NCBI GenBank assembly: GCA_017305935.1
Contig: JAFKJU010000005.1
Location: 62,001-126,000 of the forward strand
Source: Hyphomicrobiales bacterium
GTDB lineage: Bacteria; Pseudomonadota; Alphaproteobacteria; Rhizobiales; Rhizobiaceae
Length of the DNA: 64,000 nucleotides
Direction of reading: 5' to 3'
This document shows, piece by piece, positions 45,721-54,482 of the stretch (within the stretch, counting starts at the first letter, position 1; the number at the start of each line of letters is the position of its first letter). The position numbers and the translations under genes are program-made. The notes beneath the pieces were generated by a model. It was given only the letters and a program-made list of their open reading frames with translations, ran no database searches and was not told the origin of the DNA.

Positions 45721-46782
45721 TCACTCGGCCGGCCGGGCAAGAGGCAAGATATTGGAAGGTTGCGTCTGGCGCATGCTCGTCAGCGCCATGACGCCGAGCG
45801 GCTGGCCGCGGCCGCGCACCGCGTGGTCGCCGAGATATTCGGCCCTGATATCGTCGGGCAGGGTCATCCGTGTCGCCAGTTCTTGCGAGATCAGCACCGG
45901 ATGTCCCAGGGTGCGGCACAGGCTTTCCAGCCGCGCCGTTGTGTTCACCGTATCGCCGAAATAGGCGATCTTATGGTGATCGACGCCGATCTCGGCGGTA
46001 ATGATCTCACCGCCATGCAGGGCGGCGCGCAAGCGCGGCATCTGCCCGAAAGTGCCGAGCCACAGGGCGGAGCGCTTCTCGATCTCGGTTATGATGTCGA
46101 AGACACAGCGCACGCAGCGGGCGTCGCGCAGGCCTCGCTTCAGCGGCCAGGTGATGATCACGGCGTCGCCGATATAATCGTCGATTGCGCCGTCATGGCG
46201 CCGCACTGGCTCGGCCAGCACGTTGAACAGCGTGCCGAGATATTGCTGGGTGCGCAGGTCGCCGTATTTTTCCGCAAACGAGGTCGAGCCGACGAGGTCG
46301 ATGAACAGGAAGACGCGCTCCTCGCGCACCGGCTTGCGGTAACGGCCGGTGAGCAGGCTCACAAAGATATCCCGGCCGAGAAGCTCTCGCACCCGCAGCA
46401 CGAAGTTGATGCCGCTGCCGACCGCGAAACTGTAGACCACCACCTCCCACGGCAGGATCAGCGTCTTGATCCAGGGCTCGCGAATGATGCCTGCACTCTT
46501 CAGAAATGCGCCGGCTGCTGCGAAACCGATGAAGATCGTGACGTAATAGACGAGCAACGACATGGCCAGATAGGCGGGCGTCGACAGGCCATGCAGCCAG
46601 TTGTAGAAGCGCGGAAAGATCATCCGCCGTTCCAGCGCGACCAGCGGCATGCAGATCGACAGGGAGAATATGGCGCCGATCAGCGGTCTTTCGCCATAGA
46701 CGACGAGGCTGTAAAGCACCCCGCTCAGCGCCACGACCGTGAGCAGGACGAGCCACTGAACGATCGTCCCCCGTTTCAACAT
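45721..46782 (-). CDS. Membrane-bound class III adenylate/guanylate cyclase
   Basis: 353 aa. Four predicted N-terminal helices (about residues 10-130) anchor a cytoplasmic cyclase domain. Metal Asp residues are Asp162 (FIDLVGST) and Asp206 (YIGDAVIITW). GDTVNTTARLE supplies the ribose Asn and transition-state Arg. The residue that normally selects the base (Asp or Thr) is Ala in KIAYFGDTVN, a pattern common in rhizobial cyclases, so ATP versus GTP preference is uncertain. The signal sensed by the membrane part is unknown. Confidence 0.87.
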   Translation of the reverse strand: MLKRGTIVQWLVLLTVVALSGVLYSLVVYGERPLIGAIFSLSICMPLVALERRMIFPRFYNWLHGLSTPAYLAMSLLVYYVTIFIGFAAAGAFLKSAGIIREPWIKTLILPWEVVVYSFAVGSGINFVLRVRELLGRDIFVSLLTGRYRKPVREERVFLFIDLVGSTSFAEKYGDLRTQQYLGTLFNVLAEPVRRHDGAIDDYIGDAVIITWPLKRGLRDARCVRCVFDIITEIEKRSALWLGTFGQMPRLRAALHGGEIITAEIGVDHHKIAYFGDTVNTTARLESLCRTLGHPVLISQELATRMTLPDDIRAEYLGDHAVRGRGQPLGVMALTSMRQTQPSNILPLARPAE

Positions 46783-46895
46783 TCTGCAATCCCGTCCCGG
46801 TCAACTCTGGCGGCGCCCGTCACGCGCCATCGCGACGCATGTCTCACCCAATCCCGGCCAAGTTGCGGCATGCGGCCCAACGGCGGCGGAATGAA

Positions 46896-48041
46896 TCAGA
46901 GCGTGACCGCTTCGACACGCTTTCCGACGAAGCGCAGGGCGACATTGCCGCGGATCAGTTCAAGCGCCGTTTCGCCGAACAGGTCGCGCCGCCAGCCGGA
47001 AAGCGCTGCGACATCGGCCTCCTCGCCGGCCATGGCGATCTTTTCCAGGTCGTCGGTGTTGGCGAGCACCTTGGCGGCGACGCCATGCTTCTCGGCGGTG
47101 AGTTTCAGAAGCACCTTCAGCAGTTCGGTGGCGGCAGCGGCCCCTTCCGGCACTGGAGCGTGGCGCGGCACCGCCGGCATGTCCGATTTCGGCAAGGCGA
47201 GCGCCGCGTTCACCGCTTCCAGCAGGGCGGCGCCGTTGGCCGAACGCTCCCAGCCCTTGGGCACGGTGCGCAAGCGCGACAGCGCCTCGCTATCCTTCGG
47301 TTGCTGCTGGGCGATCTCGTAGATCGTGTCGTCCTTGATGATTCGGGAGCGCGGCACGTTGCGGGCGCGCGCCTCGCGCTCGCGCCAGGCGGCGACGAAT
47401 TTCAGCACGGCCAGTTCCTGCGGCTTCTTCAGCCGCATCTTCAGCCGCTGCCAGGCATCGTCCGGATGCAAGTCGTAGGTATGGGGCGCTTCGAGAATAT
47501 CCATCTCCTCGCGCAGCCAGGAGGCGCGGCCCTCGCGTTCGAGCTGCGCCTTCAGCGCCAGGTAGACGTCACGCAGATGGGTGACGTCGGCCAGCGCATA
47601 TTCCAGCTGCTTGTCGGAGAGCGGCCGGCGGCTCCAGTCGGTGAAGCGTGACGACTTGTCGATCTGCACGCCCTTCACCCGCTGCACGAGCTGGTCGTAG
47701 GAGACCGAATCGCCGAAGCCGCAAACCATGGCGGCCACCTGGGTATCGAAGATCGGATGCGGGATCAGCCCGCCGAGATGGTGGATGATTTCGATATCCT
47801 GCCGCGCGGCGTGGAATACCTTCAACACGGCCGGATTGGCCATCAGTTCGAAGAAGGGAGCGAGGTCGAGCCCCTTTGCCAGCGGATCGACCAAGACCTC
47901 GACCGTAGGACTCGCCATCTGGATAAGGCACAGCTCCGGCCAGAACGTCGTCTCGCGCAGGAATTCGGTATCGATGGTGATGAATTCGGATTTGGCGAGT
48001 TCGGCGCAGGCGGCGCGAAGGTCCGTTGTGTTGACGATCAT
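46896..48041 (-). CDS. rnd: Ribonuclease D
   Basis: 3'-5' exonuclease in tRNA and small-RNA maturation. DEDDy exonuclease motifs are FITIDTEFLRET, FHAARQDIEII and the Tyr-containing ALADVTHLRD. HRDC domains follow (PKKPQELAVLKFVAAWRE in the first). Length is 381 aa, normal. In rhizobia rnd and aspS are usually close; here a multicopper oxidase and an MFS gene lie between. ATG at 48041. No ribosome site is unusual. Confidence 0.94.
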   Translation of the reverse strand: MIVNTTDLRAACAELAKSEFITIDTEFLRETTFWPELCLIQMASPTVEVLVDPLAKGLDLAPFFELMANPAVLKVFHAARQDIEIIHHLGGLIPHPIFDTQVAAMVCGFGDSVSYDQLVQRVKGVQIDKSSRFTDWSRRPLSDKQLEYALADVTHLRDVYLALKAQLEREGRASWLREEMDILEAPHTYDLHPDDAWQRLKMRLKKPQELAVLKFVAAWREREARARNVPRSRIIKDDTIYEIAQQQPKDSEALSRLRTVPKGWERSANGAALLEAVNAALALPKSDMPAVPRHAPVPEGAAAATELLKVLLKLTAEKHGVAAKVLANTDDLEKIAMAGEEADVAALSGWRRDLFGETALELIRGNVALRFVGKRVEAVTL

Positions 48042-48134
48042 CTCTATTCGTTCGTTGGGCAGGGAAAAGGTTAATCACCCTTCCTTCTCCTTTCGTGGCC
48101 GGATGTCAACGCAAAATCGGAGCCTCTTTCTGCG

Positions 48135-49526
48135 CTATGTTACCCGGAAATAGCCGGCCATGCCCGTCTTCTGGTGTTCGATGACATGGCAATGGAACAC
48201 CCAGTCGCCGGGATTGTCGGCGACGAGAGCCAGTTTCACCTTCTCGTCGGGACGGATCAGATAGGTGTCGGTGACGAAGGGCTGCACCGGTCCAATGGAG
48301 GAGGAGACGACCGTGAAACTCATGCCGTGCAGATGGATGGGATGCAGGTGCGGCGTCGGATTGGCGAGGTTGAGGACATAGCTTTTGCCGAGCTTCATCT
48401 CCGCCAGCGGCGCGGTCGGATCGGGCGAGTCGCCCGACCACGGCGTCCTGTTGATCGCCCAGAACGTATAGCCGATATCGCCGCAGAAGCCGCTCGGCTT
48501 GCGGTTTTCGGCCGTGGCGCTGAGCGCCAGCGGTATTTCCTCCGCCGCCGAGAGGTCGGCTGCGGCCACTGGATTGGCGGCGAGCGGCCCGAGATCGCCG
48601 AACGCCCGCTTCAGCGACGCGCCGGTGGCGCGCAGGGTCAGGACGGTCTTCGGTGTCGAGCCACGAACGTCGATGAGCGTCGCGGCGGCCCCTTCCGTAT
48701 CCGGCATGCGGACCGCCAGATCGAGCCGCTGGCCAGGGCCGATCATCAGCGTATCGAGCGCGAAACGCTGCGGCACCGGATTGCCGTCGATGGCGATCAC
48801 CTGTGCCTCGGCCCCCTCCAGCTTGAATGTGAAAATGCGGGTGACATCGGTGACGACCAGGCGCAGGCGTGCGAGGCCGCCGGCCGGCGCATCGTATTGC
48901 GGCTCCCGTTGCCAGTTGACGGTGCGAAGCGTGCCGTAGGTGCCGCTCTTGGCGGCGTCGCGCGGCTTGAACTGCTCGATGAATTGGCCGTCGCCGCCCA
49001 GCCGCCAGTCGCGCAGGTTGACGGCGATCTCGGCATCAAAGGCGGGATCGTCGGGGTCCTCGACGATCAGCAGGCCGGTCATGCCGCGCCCCATCTGCTC
49101 CAGCGTATTGCAATGCGGGTGATACCAGAAGGTGCCGGCGTCCGGTGGCGCGAAGCGATAATCGAAGCTGTCGCCGGTATAGATATAGGGCTGGGTGAGA
49201 AAGGGTACGCCATCCATAGCATTGGGCACGCGCACCCCATGCCAGTGGATGGTGGTCGGCTCGTCCAGCGCATTCTTCAGTTGGGCGAAGAACGGCTGGC
49301 CCTTTTTCGCCCGCAGGATCGGCGGCATCCCGTCGCGCCCATAGGTCATGATGCCCTTGGTCGGAGCGGCTTCGGCCAGTTGCGCATCGGTGCGCAGCGC
49401 TTCGAGCATGATCGGCTGCGGGCTGGCGAAGGCCGGGAACCGCGAGGCGGCTGCAAGGCCGACGCTGTAAGCCCCGGCAAACAGGGCGGATGCCTTCAGA
49501 AGCGTGCGGCGGTCGATGGATGGCAT
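48135..49526 (-). CDS. Multicopper oxidase
   Basis: 463 aa in the periplasm. The N-terminus DRRTLLKASALFAGAY is a Tat-type signal. The copper-ligand motifs are complete: HWHG (His94, His96), HPH (136, 138), HPIHLHG, and HCHVIEHQKTGM with type 1 Cys, His and axial Met. A CueO-like copper-tolerance or laccase role is possible. There is no Met-rich insert, so it may not be a copper-stress enzyme. Upstream on the same strand is an MFS gene 87 bp away. Start ATG 49526. Confidence 0.9.
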   Translation of the reverse strand: MPSIDRRTLLKASALFAGAYSVGLAAASRFPAFASPQPIMLEALRTDAQLAEAAPTKGIMTYGRDGMPPILRAKKGQPFFAQLKNALDEPTTIHWHGVRVPNAMDGVPFLTQPYIYTGDSFDYRFAPPDAGTFWYHPHCNTLEQMGRGMTGLLIVEDPDDPAFDAEIAVNLRDWRLGGDGQFIEQFKPRDAAKSGTYGTLRTVNWQREPQYDAPAGGLARLRLVVTDVTRIFTFKLEGAEAQVIAIDGNPVPQRFALDTLMIGPGQRLDLAVRMPDTEGAAATLIDVRGSTPKTVLTLRATGASLKRAFGDLGPLAANPVAAADLSAAEEIPLALSATAENRKPSGFCGDIGYTFWAINRTPWSGDSPDPTAPLAEMKLGKSYVLNLANPTPHLHPIHLHGMSFTVVSSSIGPVQPFVTDTYLIRPDEKVKLALVADNPGDWVFHCHVIEHQKTGMAGYFRVT

Positions 49527-49613
49527 GAGGGCGGGCTCCGGTGATCTCGCCTTCGGTTTTAAAGTTGAATATGGCGATCATCAATCCAGCGGCGGATGTC
49601 ATCTTGCCGCATC

Positions 49614-50855
49614 TTACTTGCGGCGGTCGTCTTCCTCGGTCGGTGCCGCCAGCTTGTTGAAGAAGGTGGACGTGCGCAGCAGGTTGCGGAAACCCATGCG
49701 CCGCCGCTCGGTCGGCACGCCCTCGCGCACCGTCATGCGCTGCAGCGTATAGAGCACGAAGACGCTGAGCACGCAGGCCATGTAGATGAACAACGCATGC
49801 GGCCCGAAGATATCCAGCATGAAGGAGGCGAACAGCGGCCCGATGACCGCCCCGCACGACCAGAAGAACAATGTGCCGGCCGAGACCAGCGCATGCTGCC
49901 CTTCGGCGGCATGGTCGTTGGCATGGGCCGAACAGAGCGAATAAAGTGGCATGGCGAAGGCGCCGAACAGGAAGATGCCGATGAAATTCAGCCATTCGTT
50001 GGTGCCGGCGACCAGCACGATGAACAGGCCGGCAACCAGCGCGCCGCCGGTGGCGATCAGGATGATGAAGCGCCGATCGAGCTTGTCGGAATAATGGCCG
50101 AGCGGATATTGCAGGACGACGCCGGCGAAGATGCCGACGCTCATGAAGGTGGCGATGGCGGTGATCGACATGCCGATGCCCTCGGCATAGATCGGCCCGA
50201 GCGAGCGGAACACCGAATTGGTCAGCCCCACCACCACGCAGCCGATGGTCGCCAGCGGCGAGATCTGCCACAGCGTGCGCACGTCGAAACGCACCGCCTC
50301 CGGCGCGCTCGGGCTGGAGCGGTCGGCGAACGAGATCGGCACCAGCGACAGGGTCAGCGCCATCGAGATGATGGCGAAGAGCTGGAAGCCGTCGATGCCG
50401 ACGGTCGGGATCAGGTATTGCGTCAGCGTCACCGAGCCGAGATCGACGAAACGATAGACGGAGAGGGTGCGGGCGCGGGTGGCATTGGTGACGCGGGCGT
50501 TCAGCCAGCTTTCCACCACCGCGAACAGGCCGGCGAAACAGATGCCCTGGATGAGACGCATGGCGAACCAGAAGGCCGGATGAATGAGCAGGACCATGGC
50601 GAGCGACGCCGCCGAGGCAATGGCCGCCAAGGCGGAAAAGGCGCGGATATGCCCGATCGAGCGGATGATGCGGGTGATATAGACGCAGCCGATGGCGAAG
50701 CCGAGATTGTAGCCGGTGCCGACGATGCCGATGACCGAGGGCGAAAACCCTTCGCTGAGCGCCCGCAGCGAGATGAAAGTGCCCTGCAGCCCGTTGCCGC
50801 CGATCAGGATGCCTGCGGTGACGAGGAGCGGAATCAGCGGTCGGATCTGGCTCAT
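49614..50855 (-). CDS. MFS transporter, DHA1-like
   Basis: 413 aa, 12 predicted helices. N-terminal SLRALSEGFSPSVIGIVGTGYNLGF, then the motif A-like GYNLGFAIGCV and GHYSDKLDRRF after helix 6-7; the substrate is unknown. ATG at 50855 is chosen over the longer frame because MSQIRPLIPLL begins the first helix; ribosome site weak. It precedes the multicopper oxidase on the same strand, so an operon is possible. It is divergent from aspS over 226 bp. Confidence 0.85.
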   Translation of the reverse strand: MSQIRPLIPLLVTAGILIGGNGLQGTFISLRALSEGFSPSVIGIVGTGYNLGFAIGCVYITRIIRSIGHIRAFSALAAIASAASLAMVLLIHPAFWFAMRLIQGICFAGLFAVVESWLNARVTNATRARTLSVYRFVDLGSVTLTQYLIPTVGIDGFQLFAIISMALTLSLVPISFADRSSPSAPEAVRFDVRTLWQISPLATIGCVVVGLTNSVFRSLGPIYAEGIGMSITAIATFMSVGIFAGVVLQYPLGHYSDKLDRRFIILIATGGALVAGLFIVLVAGTNEWLNFIGIFLFGAFAMPLYSLCSAHANDHAAEGQHALVSAGTLFFWSCGAVIGPLFASFMLDIFGPHALFIYMACVLSVFVLYTLQRMTVREGVPTERRRMGFRNLLRTSTFFNKLAAPTEEDDRRK

Positions 50856-51081
50856 GGGGAAGTGCCTGTCTGGTGGGCACGCGACTCGAAAGGTAAGCCG
50901 CGCGAAGCACATGTTTTAGCCAAGCGTTGCTTGCATTGACAGCGTTAAACGTGCCGTCCGGCCGTCGAGTCTTGACAAAACCGGCCGGGCATGCGCTTTT
51001 CCGCCCGATTTTCATCGGCAGCTTGAAAGCCGCGTTTAGCCGTGTCTTCGCCGCCGCCTCACGAAGCCCAGGATATTGACC

Positions 51082-52869
51082 ATGCATCGTTACCGCAGCC
51101 ACACCTGTGCCGCTCTGACCAAGTCGGATGTCGGCTCGACCGTCCGCCTGTCCGGCTGGGTCCACCGTGTCCGCGACCACGGCGGCGTCCTCTTCATCGA
51201 CTTGCGCGACCATTACGGCATGACCCAGGTGGTCTGCGATCCCGACAGCCCGGCCTTCAAGATCGCCGAGACCGTGCGCGGCGAGTGGGTGATCCGCATC
51301 GACGGCGTGGTCAAGGCCCGCACCGAGGACACCGTCAACAAAACCATGCCGACCGGCGAGATCGAGCTGTATGCGCAGGAGATCGAGGTACTCTCGGCCG
51401 CCAGGGAATTGCCGCTGCCGGTGTTCGGCGAGCCGGAATATCCCGAAGACGTGCGCCTGAAGTACCGCTTCATCGACCTGCGCCGCGAAACGCTGCACAG
51501 GAACATCGTCAAGCGCACCCAGATCATCTCGGCCATGCGCCAGGGAATGGGCGCGGCCGGTTTTGCCGAATACACGACGCCGATCCTGACCGCCTCGTCG
51601 CCGGAAGGCGCGCGTGACTTCCTCGTGCCGTCCCGTATCCATCAGGGCAAGTTTTTCGCCCTGCCGCAGGCGCCGCAGCAGTACAAGCAGCTCCTGATGG
51701 TCGCCGGCTTCGACCGCTATTTCCAGATCGCGCCGTGCTTCCGCGACGAAGACCCGCGCGCCGACCGCCTGCCGGGCGAATTCTACCAGCTCGATGTCGA
51801 GATGAGCTTCGTCACCCAGGAAGACGTCTGGCAGACGATGGAACCGATGATGACGTCGGTCTTCGAGCAGTTTGCCGAAGGCAAGCCGGTCACCAAGGAA
51901 TGGCCGCGCATCCCCTATGACGTCGCCATCCGCAAATACGGCTCCGACAAGCCGGACCTGCGCAACCCGATCGTCATGGAAGCTGTGACCGAGCATTTCG
52001 CCGGCTCCGGCTTCAAGGTATTCGCCAACATGATCGCCTCGAACCCGAAGGTCGAAGTCTGGGCGATCCCGGCCAAGACCGGCGGCAGCCGCGCCTTCTG
52101 CGACCGCATGAACGCCTGGGCGCAGTCGCAAGGCCAGCCGGGCCTCGGCTATATCTTCTGGCGCAAGGAAAGCGAGAAGCTGGAGGGCGCAGGTCCCCTC
52201 GCCAAGAACATCGGCGAGGAGCGCACCGATGCGATCCGCACCCAGCTCGGCCTCGAAGACGGCGACGCCTGCTTCTTCGTCGCCGGCGATCCCGCCAAGT
52301 TCTACAAGTTCGCCGGCGAAGCCCGCACCCGCGCCGCCGAGGAACTGAACCTCGTGGACCGCGACCGCTTCGAAATGTGCTGGATCGTCGACTTCCCTTT
52401 CTACGAGTGGAACGAGGACGAGAAGAAGGTCGATTTCGCCCACAACCCCTTCTCGATGCCGCAGGGCGGCCTCGATGCGCTGAACGGTTCCGATCCGCTG
52501 TCGATCAAGGCCTATCAGTATGACGCGGTCTGCAACGGTTTCGAAATCGCCTCCGGCTCGATCCGTAACCAGTCGCCCGAGCTGATGGTCAAGGCCTTCG
52601 AACTGGTTGGCCTCAGCCAGGCAGACGTCGAGGAACGTTTCGGCGGCATGTACCGCGCCTTCCAGTACGGCGCTCCTCCGCATGGCGGCTGTGCGTTTGG
52701 CATCGACCGCGTGGTCATGCTCCTGGTTGGCGCCAAGAACCTGCGCGAGATCTCGCTGTTCCCGATGAACCAGCAGGCCCAGGATCTGCTGATGAACGCG
52801 CCTTCGGAAGCGACCCCGACGCAGCTTCGCGAACTGGCGCTGCGGGTGGTTCCGCAGAAGAAGGATTGA
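51082..52869 (+). CDS. aspS: Aspartyl-tRNA synthetase
   Basis: Class II synthetase, 595 aa. The N-terminal OB-fold anticodon domain has [21 protein letters not shown]; motif 2 is [20 protein letters not shown]; motif 3 is [13 protein letters not shown]. The insertion (GAD) domain typical of bacterial AspRS spans about residues 290-430. ATG at 51082 has AGGA 8 nt upstream; the TTG at 51076 is rejected. Whether it is discriminating or also makes Asp-tRNA-Asn cannot be told from here. Two terminators separate it from the convergent gene. Confidence 0.97.
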   Translation: MHRYRSHTCAALTKSDVGSTVRLSGWVHRVRDHGGVLFIDLRDHYGMTQVVCDPDSPAFKIAETVRGEWVIRIDGVVKARTEDTVNKTMPTGEIELYAQEIEVLSAARELPLPVFGEPEYPEDVRLKYRFIDLRRETLHRNIVKRTQIISAMRQGMGAAGFAEYTTPILTASSPEGARDFLVPSRIHQGKFFALPQAPQQYKQLLMVAGFDRYFQIAPCFRDEDPRADRLPGEFYQLDVEMSFVTQEDVWQTMEPMMTSVFEQFAEGKPVTKEWPRIPYDVAIRKYGSDKPDLRNPIVMEAVTEHFAGSGFKVFANMIASNPKVEVWAIPAKTGGSRAFCDRMNAWAQSQGQPGLGYIFWRKESEKLEGAGPLAKNIGEERTDAIRTQLGLEDGDACFFVAGDPAKFYKFAGEARTRAAEELNLVDRDRFEMCWIVDFPFYEWNEDEKKVDFAHNPFSMPQGGLDALNGSDPLSIKAYQYDAVCNGFEIASGSIRNQSPELMVKAFELVGLSQADVEERFGGMYRAFQYGAPPHGGCAFGIDRVVMLLVGAKNLREISLFPMNQQAQDLLMNAPSEATPTQLRELALRVVPQKKD

Positions 52870-52894
52870 TCGCGAGATCATCTTGGTGAGCATG

Positions 52895-52920
52895 AACGGC
52901 GGCCTCGGCCGCCGTTTTTC
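52895..52920 (+). terminator. Intrinsic terminator of aspS
   Basis: AACGGCGGCC (52895-52904) and GGCCGCCGTT (52907-52916) with a tight loop (inner pairs open), followed by TTTTT. Oriented for aspS. Confidence 0.85.
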
Positions 52921-52944
52921 GTTCCCGGGATCGTTGATCGCAGC

Positions 52945-52975
52945 AAAAAGCCCGGCGGAACTGGTCCGCCGGGCT
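52945..52975 (-). terminator. Intrinsic terminator of the exported-protein gene
   Basis: AGCCCGGCGGA (52949-52959), loop ACTGG, TCCGCCGGGCT (52965-52975). On the minus strand the stem is followed by a T5 run (complement of AAAAA at 52945-52949). An 11-bp perfect stem 25 nt past the stop at 53001. Confidence 0.88.
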
Positions 52976-53000
52976 CGCATTTTGAAAGGTCTTGCCGGGC

Positions 53001-54194
53001 TCAGTCGGCGTCGTTGGCCGTGACGGTGACGCCCAGAACCTTCGGCAGGGTCTGCGGCGCGCCCATGGCGGCGCCGATGATCTGCGGGAAGGGCACGCCC
53101 TTTTCCGGCTCTGCCGAGATCGTCAGGTTCTTCGGATCGTCGAGATAGGTGTTGACGGCCTCGGTAATGGCGTTCTGCAGGTCGGGAATGTTGAGCTGCG
53201 CCACCATGATCGGCACCATGCCCTTCAGCGACTGGGCGAACTGGCGGCCCGACATGCCCTGCTCGGAGCCGACGTAATCCAGCACGCGCGAGGTGATCGA
53301 GGCGTCGTCGAAGCTGATCGAGGCGCTGTTGAAGGTGAGCTGCTGGGCAAGGCCCATCATGGCGAGGCCGGCAGCCTGCTGGGCGGCTTCCTTGTTCGGA
53401 TTGGACTCCAGCGCCTTCATCTGCTCTTGCAGCGACTTCACCAGCTCCAGCGTATAGCCGGAGAGATTGAAGGCCAGCGACAGCGCGCCGACATCCTTGA
53501 AGTCGACGTTGATCGAATCGAGGTCGATGGTGCCGCTGGCGGTTTCCCAGCTGCCGGCCATATGGATTTCGCCGTCGAGCGAGGTCAGCTTGATCTTTTC
53601 AAGCGTCTCCTTGGCCTTGGGATCCTCGACCTTGGAGAGATCGGCCTTAAGCCCGGTGGCGCCGAATTCGAATTCGAGGCCGGCATTGTCGTCCATCTTG
53701 CTCATCGAGAAGTCGGTCGAAGCCAGGGTCAGCACTTCCGCGCCGCCCTTGACGATCTTGGCCGGGCCGACATGGCCGGTCTCGTAGAAGATCATCGAAT
53801 CGAGCGAAGGCTTGCTGACGTCGCCGGGAATGGAGATGTTGTTCAGCGCGATATCCGAGGCGGTGAGAGTGACCCCGTCATTGGTCATGTCGACATTGTT
53901 GAAGGCGGCCTTCTCGATCGTGTAACCGCCGCTGCCGTCTTCCTCCACGTTGTTCAGCACCACGTCGCCAATGGCGCCGCCTTCCGACGCGCCTTCCAAA
54001 GGCTGGACCTTCACGCCCTTCAGCGTCACGGTCGAGCCGCTGACCTCGACCGAGGCGGGGGTCAGCTTGGCGCTTTGCAGGCCGGCATTTATCTTGGCGA
54101 CGAGATCGTTGCCGTCGAGCGCGAAAGCATTGCCGCCGAAACCGAGCACAGTGGCTGCGGCCAGGGCATAGCGGAGGGAGCGGATATTCTTCAT
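53001..54194 (-). CDS. Exported protein of unknown function, rhizobial type
   Basis: 397 aa with a clean signal peptide (MKNIRSLRYALAAATVLGFGGNAFA, cleavage near 25). The mature protein has alternating short beta strands (e.g. ASVEVSGSTVTLKGV, VTLTASDIALNNISIPG, DLDSINVDFKD), giving a regular repetitive pattern like a beta-solenoid or AsmA-like chaperone region, with helical inserts (LVKSLQEQMKALE). No catalytic motif or known domain recognised. ATG at 54194 has AAAGGA upstream. It is expressed alone with its own terminator and stands divergent from parC. Confidence 0.72.
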   Translation of the reverse strand: MKNIRSLRYALAAATVLGFGGNAFALDGNDLVAKINAGLQSAKLTPASVEVSGSTVTLKGVKVQPLEGASEGGAIGDVVLNNVEEDGSGGYTIEKAAFNNVDMTNDGVTLTASDIALNNISIPGDVSKPSLDSMIFYETGHVGPAKIVKGGAEVLTLASTDFSMSKMDDNAGLEFEFGATGLKADLSKVEDPKAKETLEKIKLTSLDGEIHMAGSWETASGTIDLDSINVDFKDVGALSLAFNLSGYTLELVKSLQEQMKALESNPNKEAAQQAAGLAMMGLAQQLTFNSASISFDDASITSRVLDYVGSEQGMSGRQFAQSLKGMVPIMVAQLNIPDLQNAITEAVNTYLDDPKNLTISAEPEKGVPFPQIIGAAMGAPQTLPKVLGVTVTANDAD

Positions 54195-54482
54195 GACGGT
54201 TCCTTTTTTGTGAAACACTCGCCTCGGCGGGGGCTGAGCGACGCGAAAATAGACGTGCTGCATTACTGTTTTATTCATCGGCTTCAGAAATATTTCAATA
54301 TTTGCGACGAAACACCAAACGAATCGGTGTCAGGACGCATGTGCCACCGGCTTGCGGCTTAGTCGCGGCAAATCGCAACCGGCCGTGGAAAAATTGCCGA
54401 AAAGCCAAGGCTAACGGCGCTATCCACAGGCGCTTCGCCGGGATTCCTTGCCGGGAATCGCGGTGTGGTCTAGTCAAGCCCT

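Noticed and set aside
49036-52980. 1314-codon open frame on - opposite aspS and across the MFS gene
   Set aside because: It covers a clear AspRS gene on + and changes frame relative to the real MFS and multicopper oxidase genes; composition shadow.
54195-54482. Possible small gene or RNA between the exported protein and parC
   Set aside because: No frame with a ribosome site and no strong structure; probably just the two divergent promoters.
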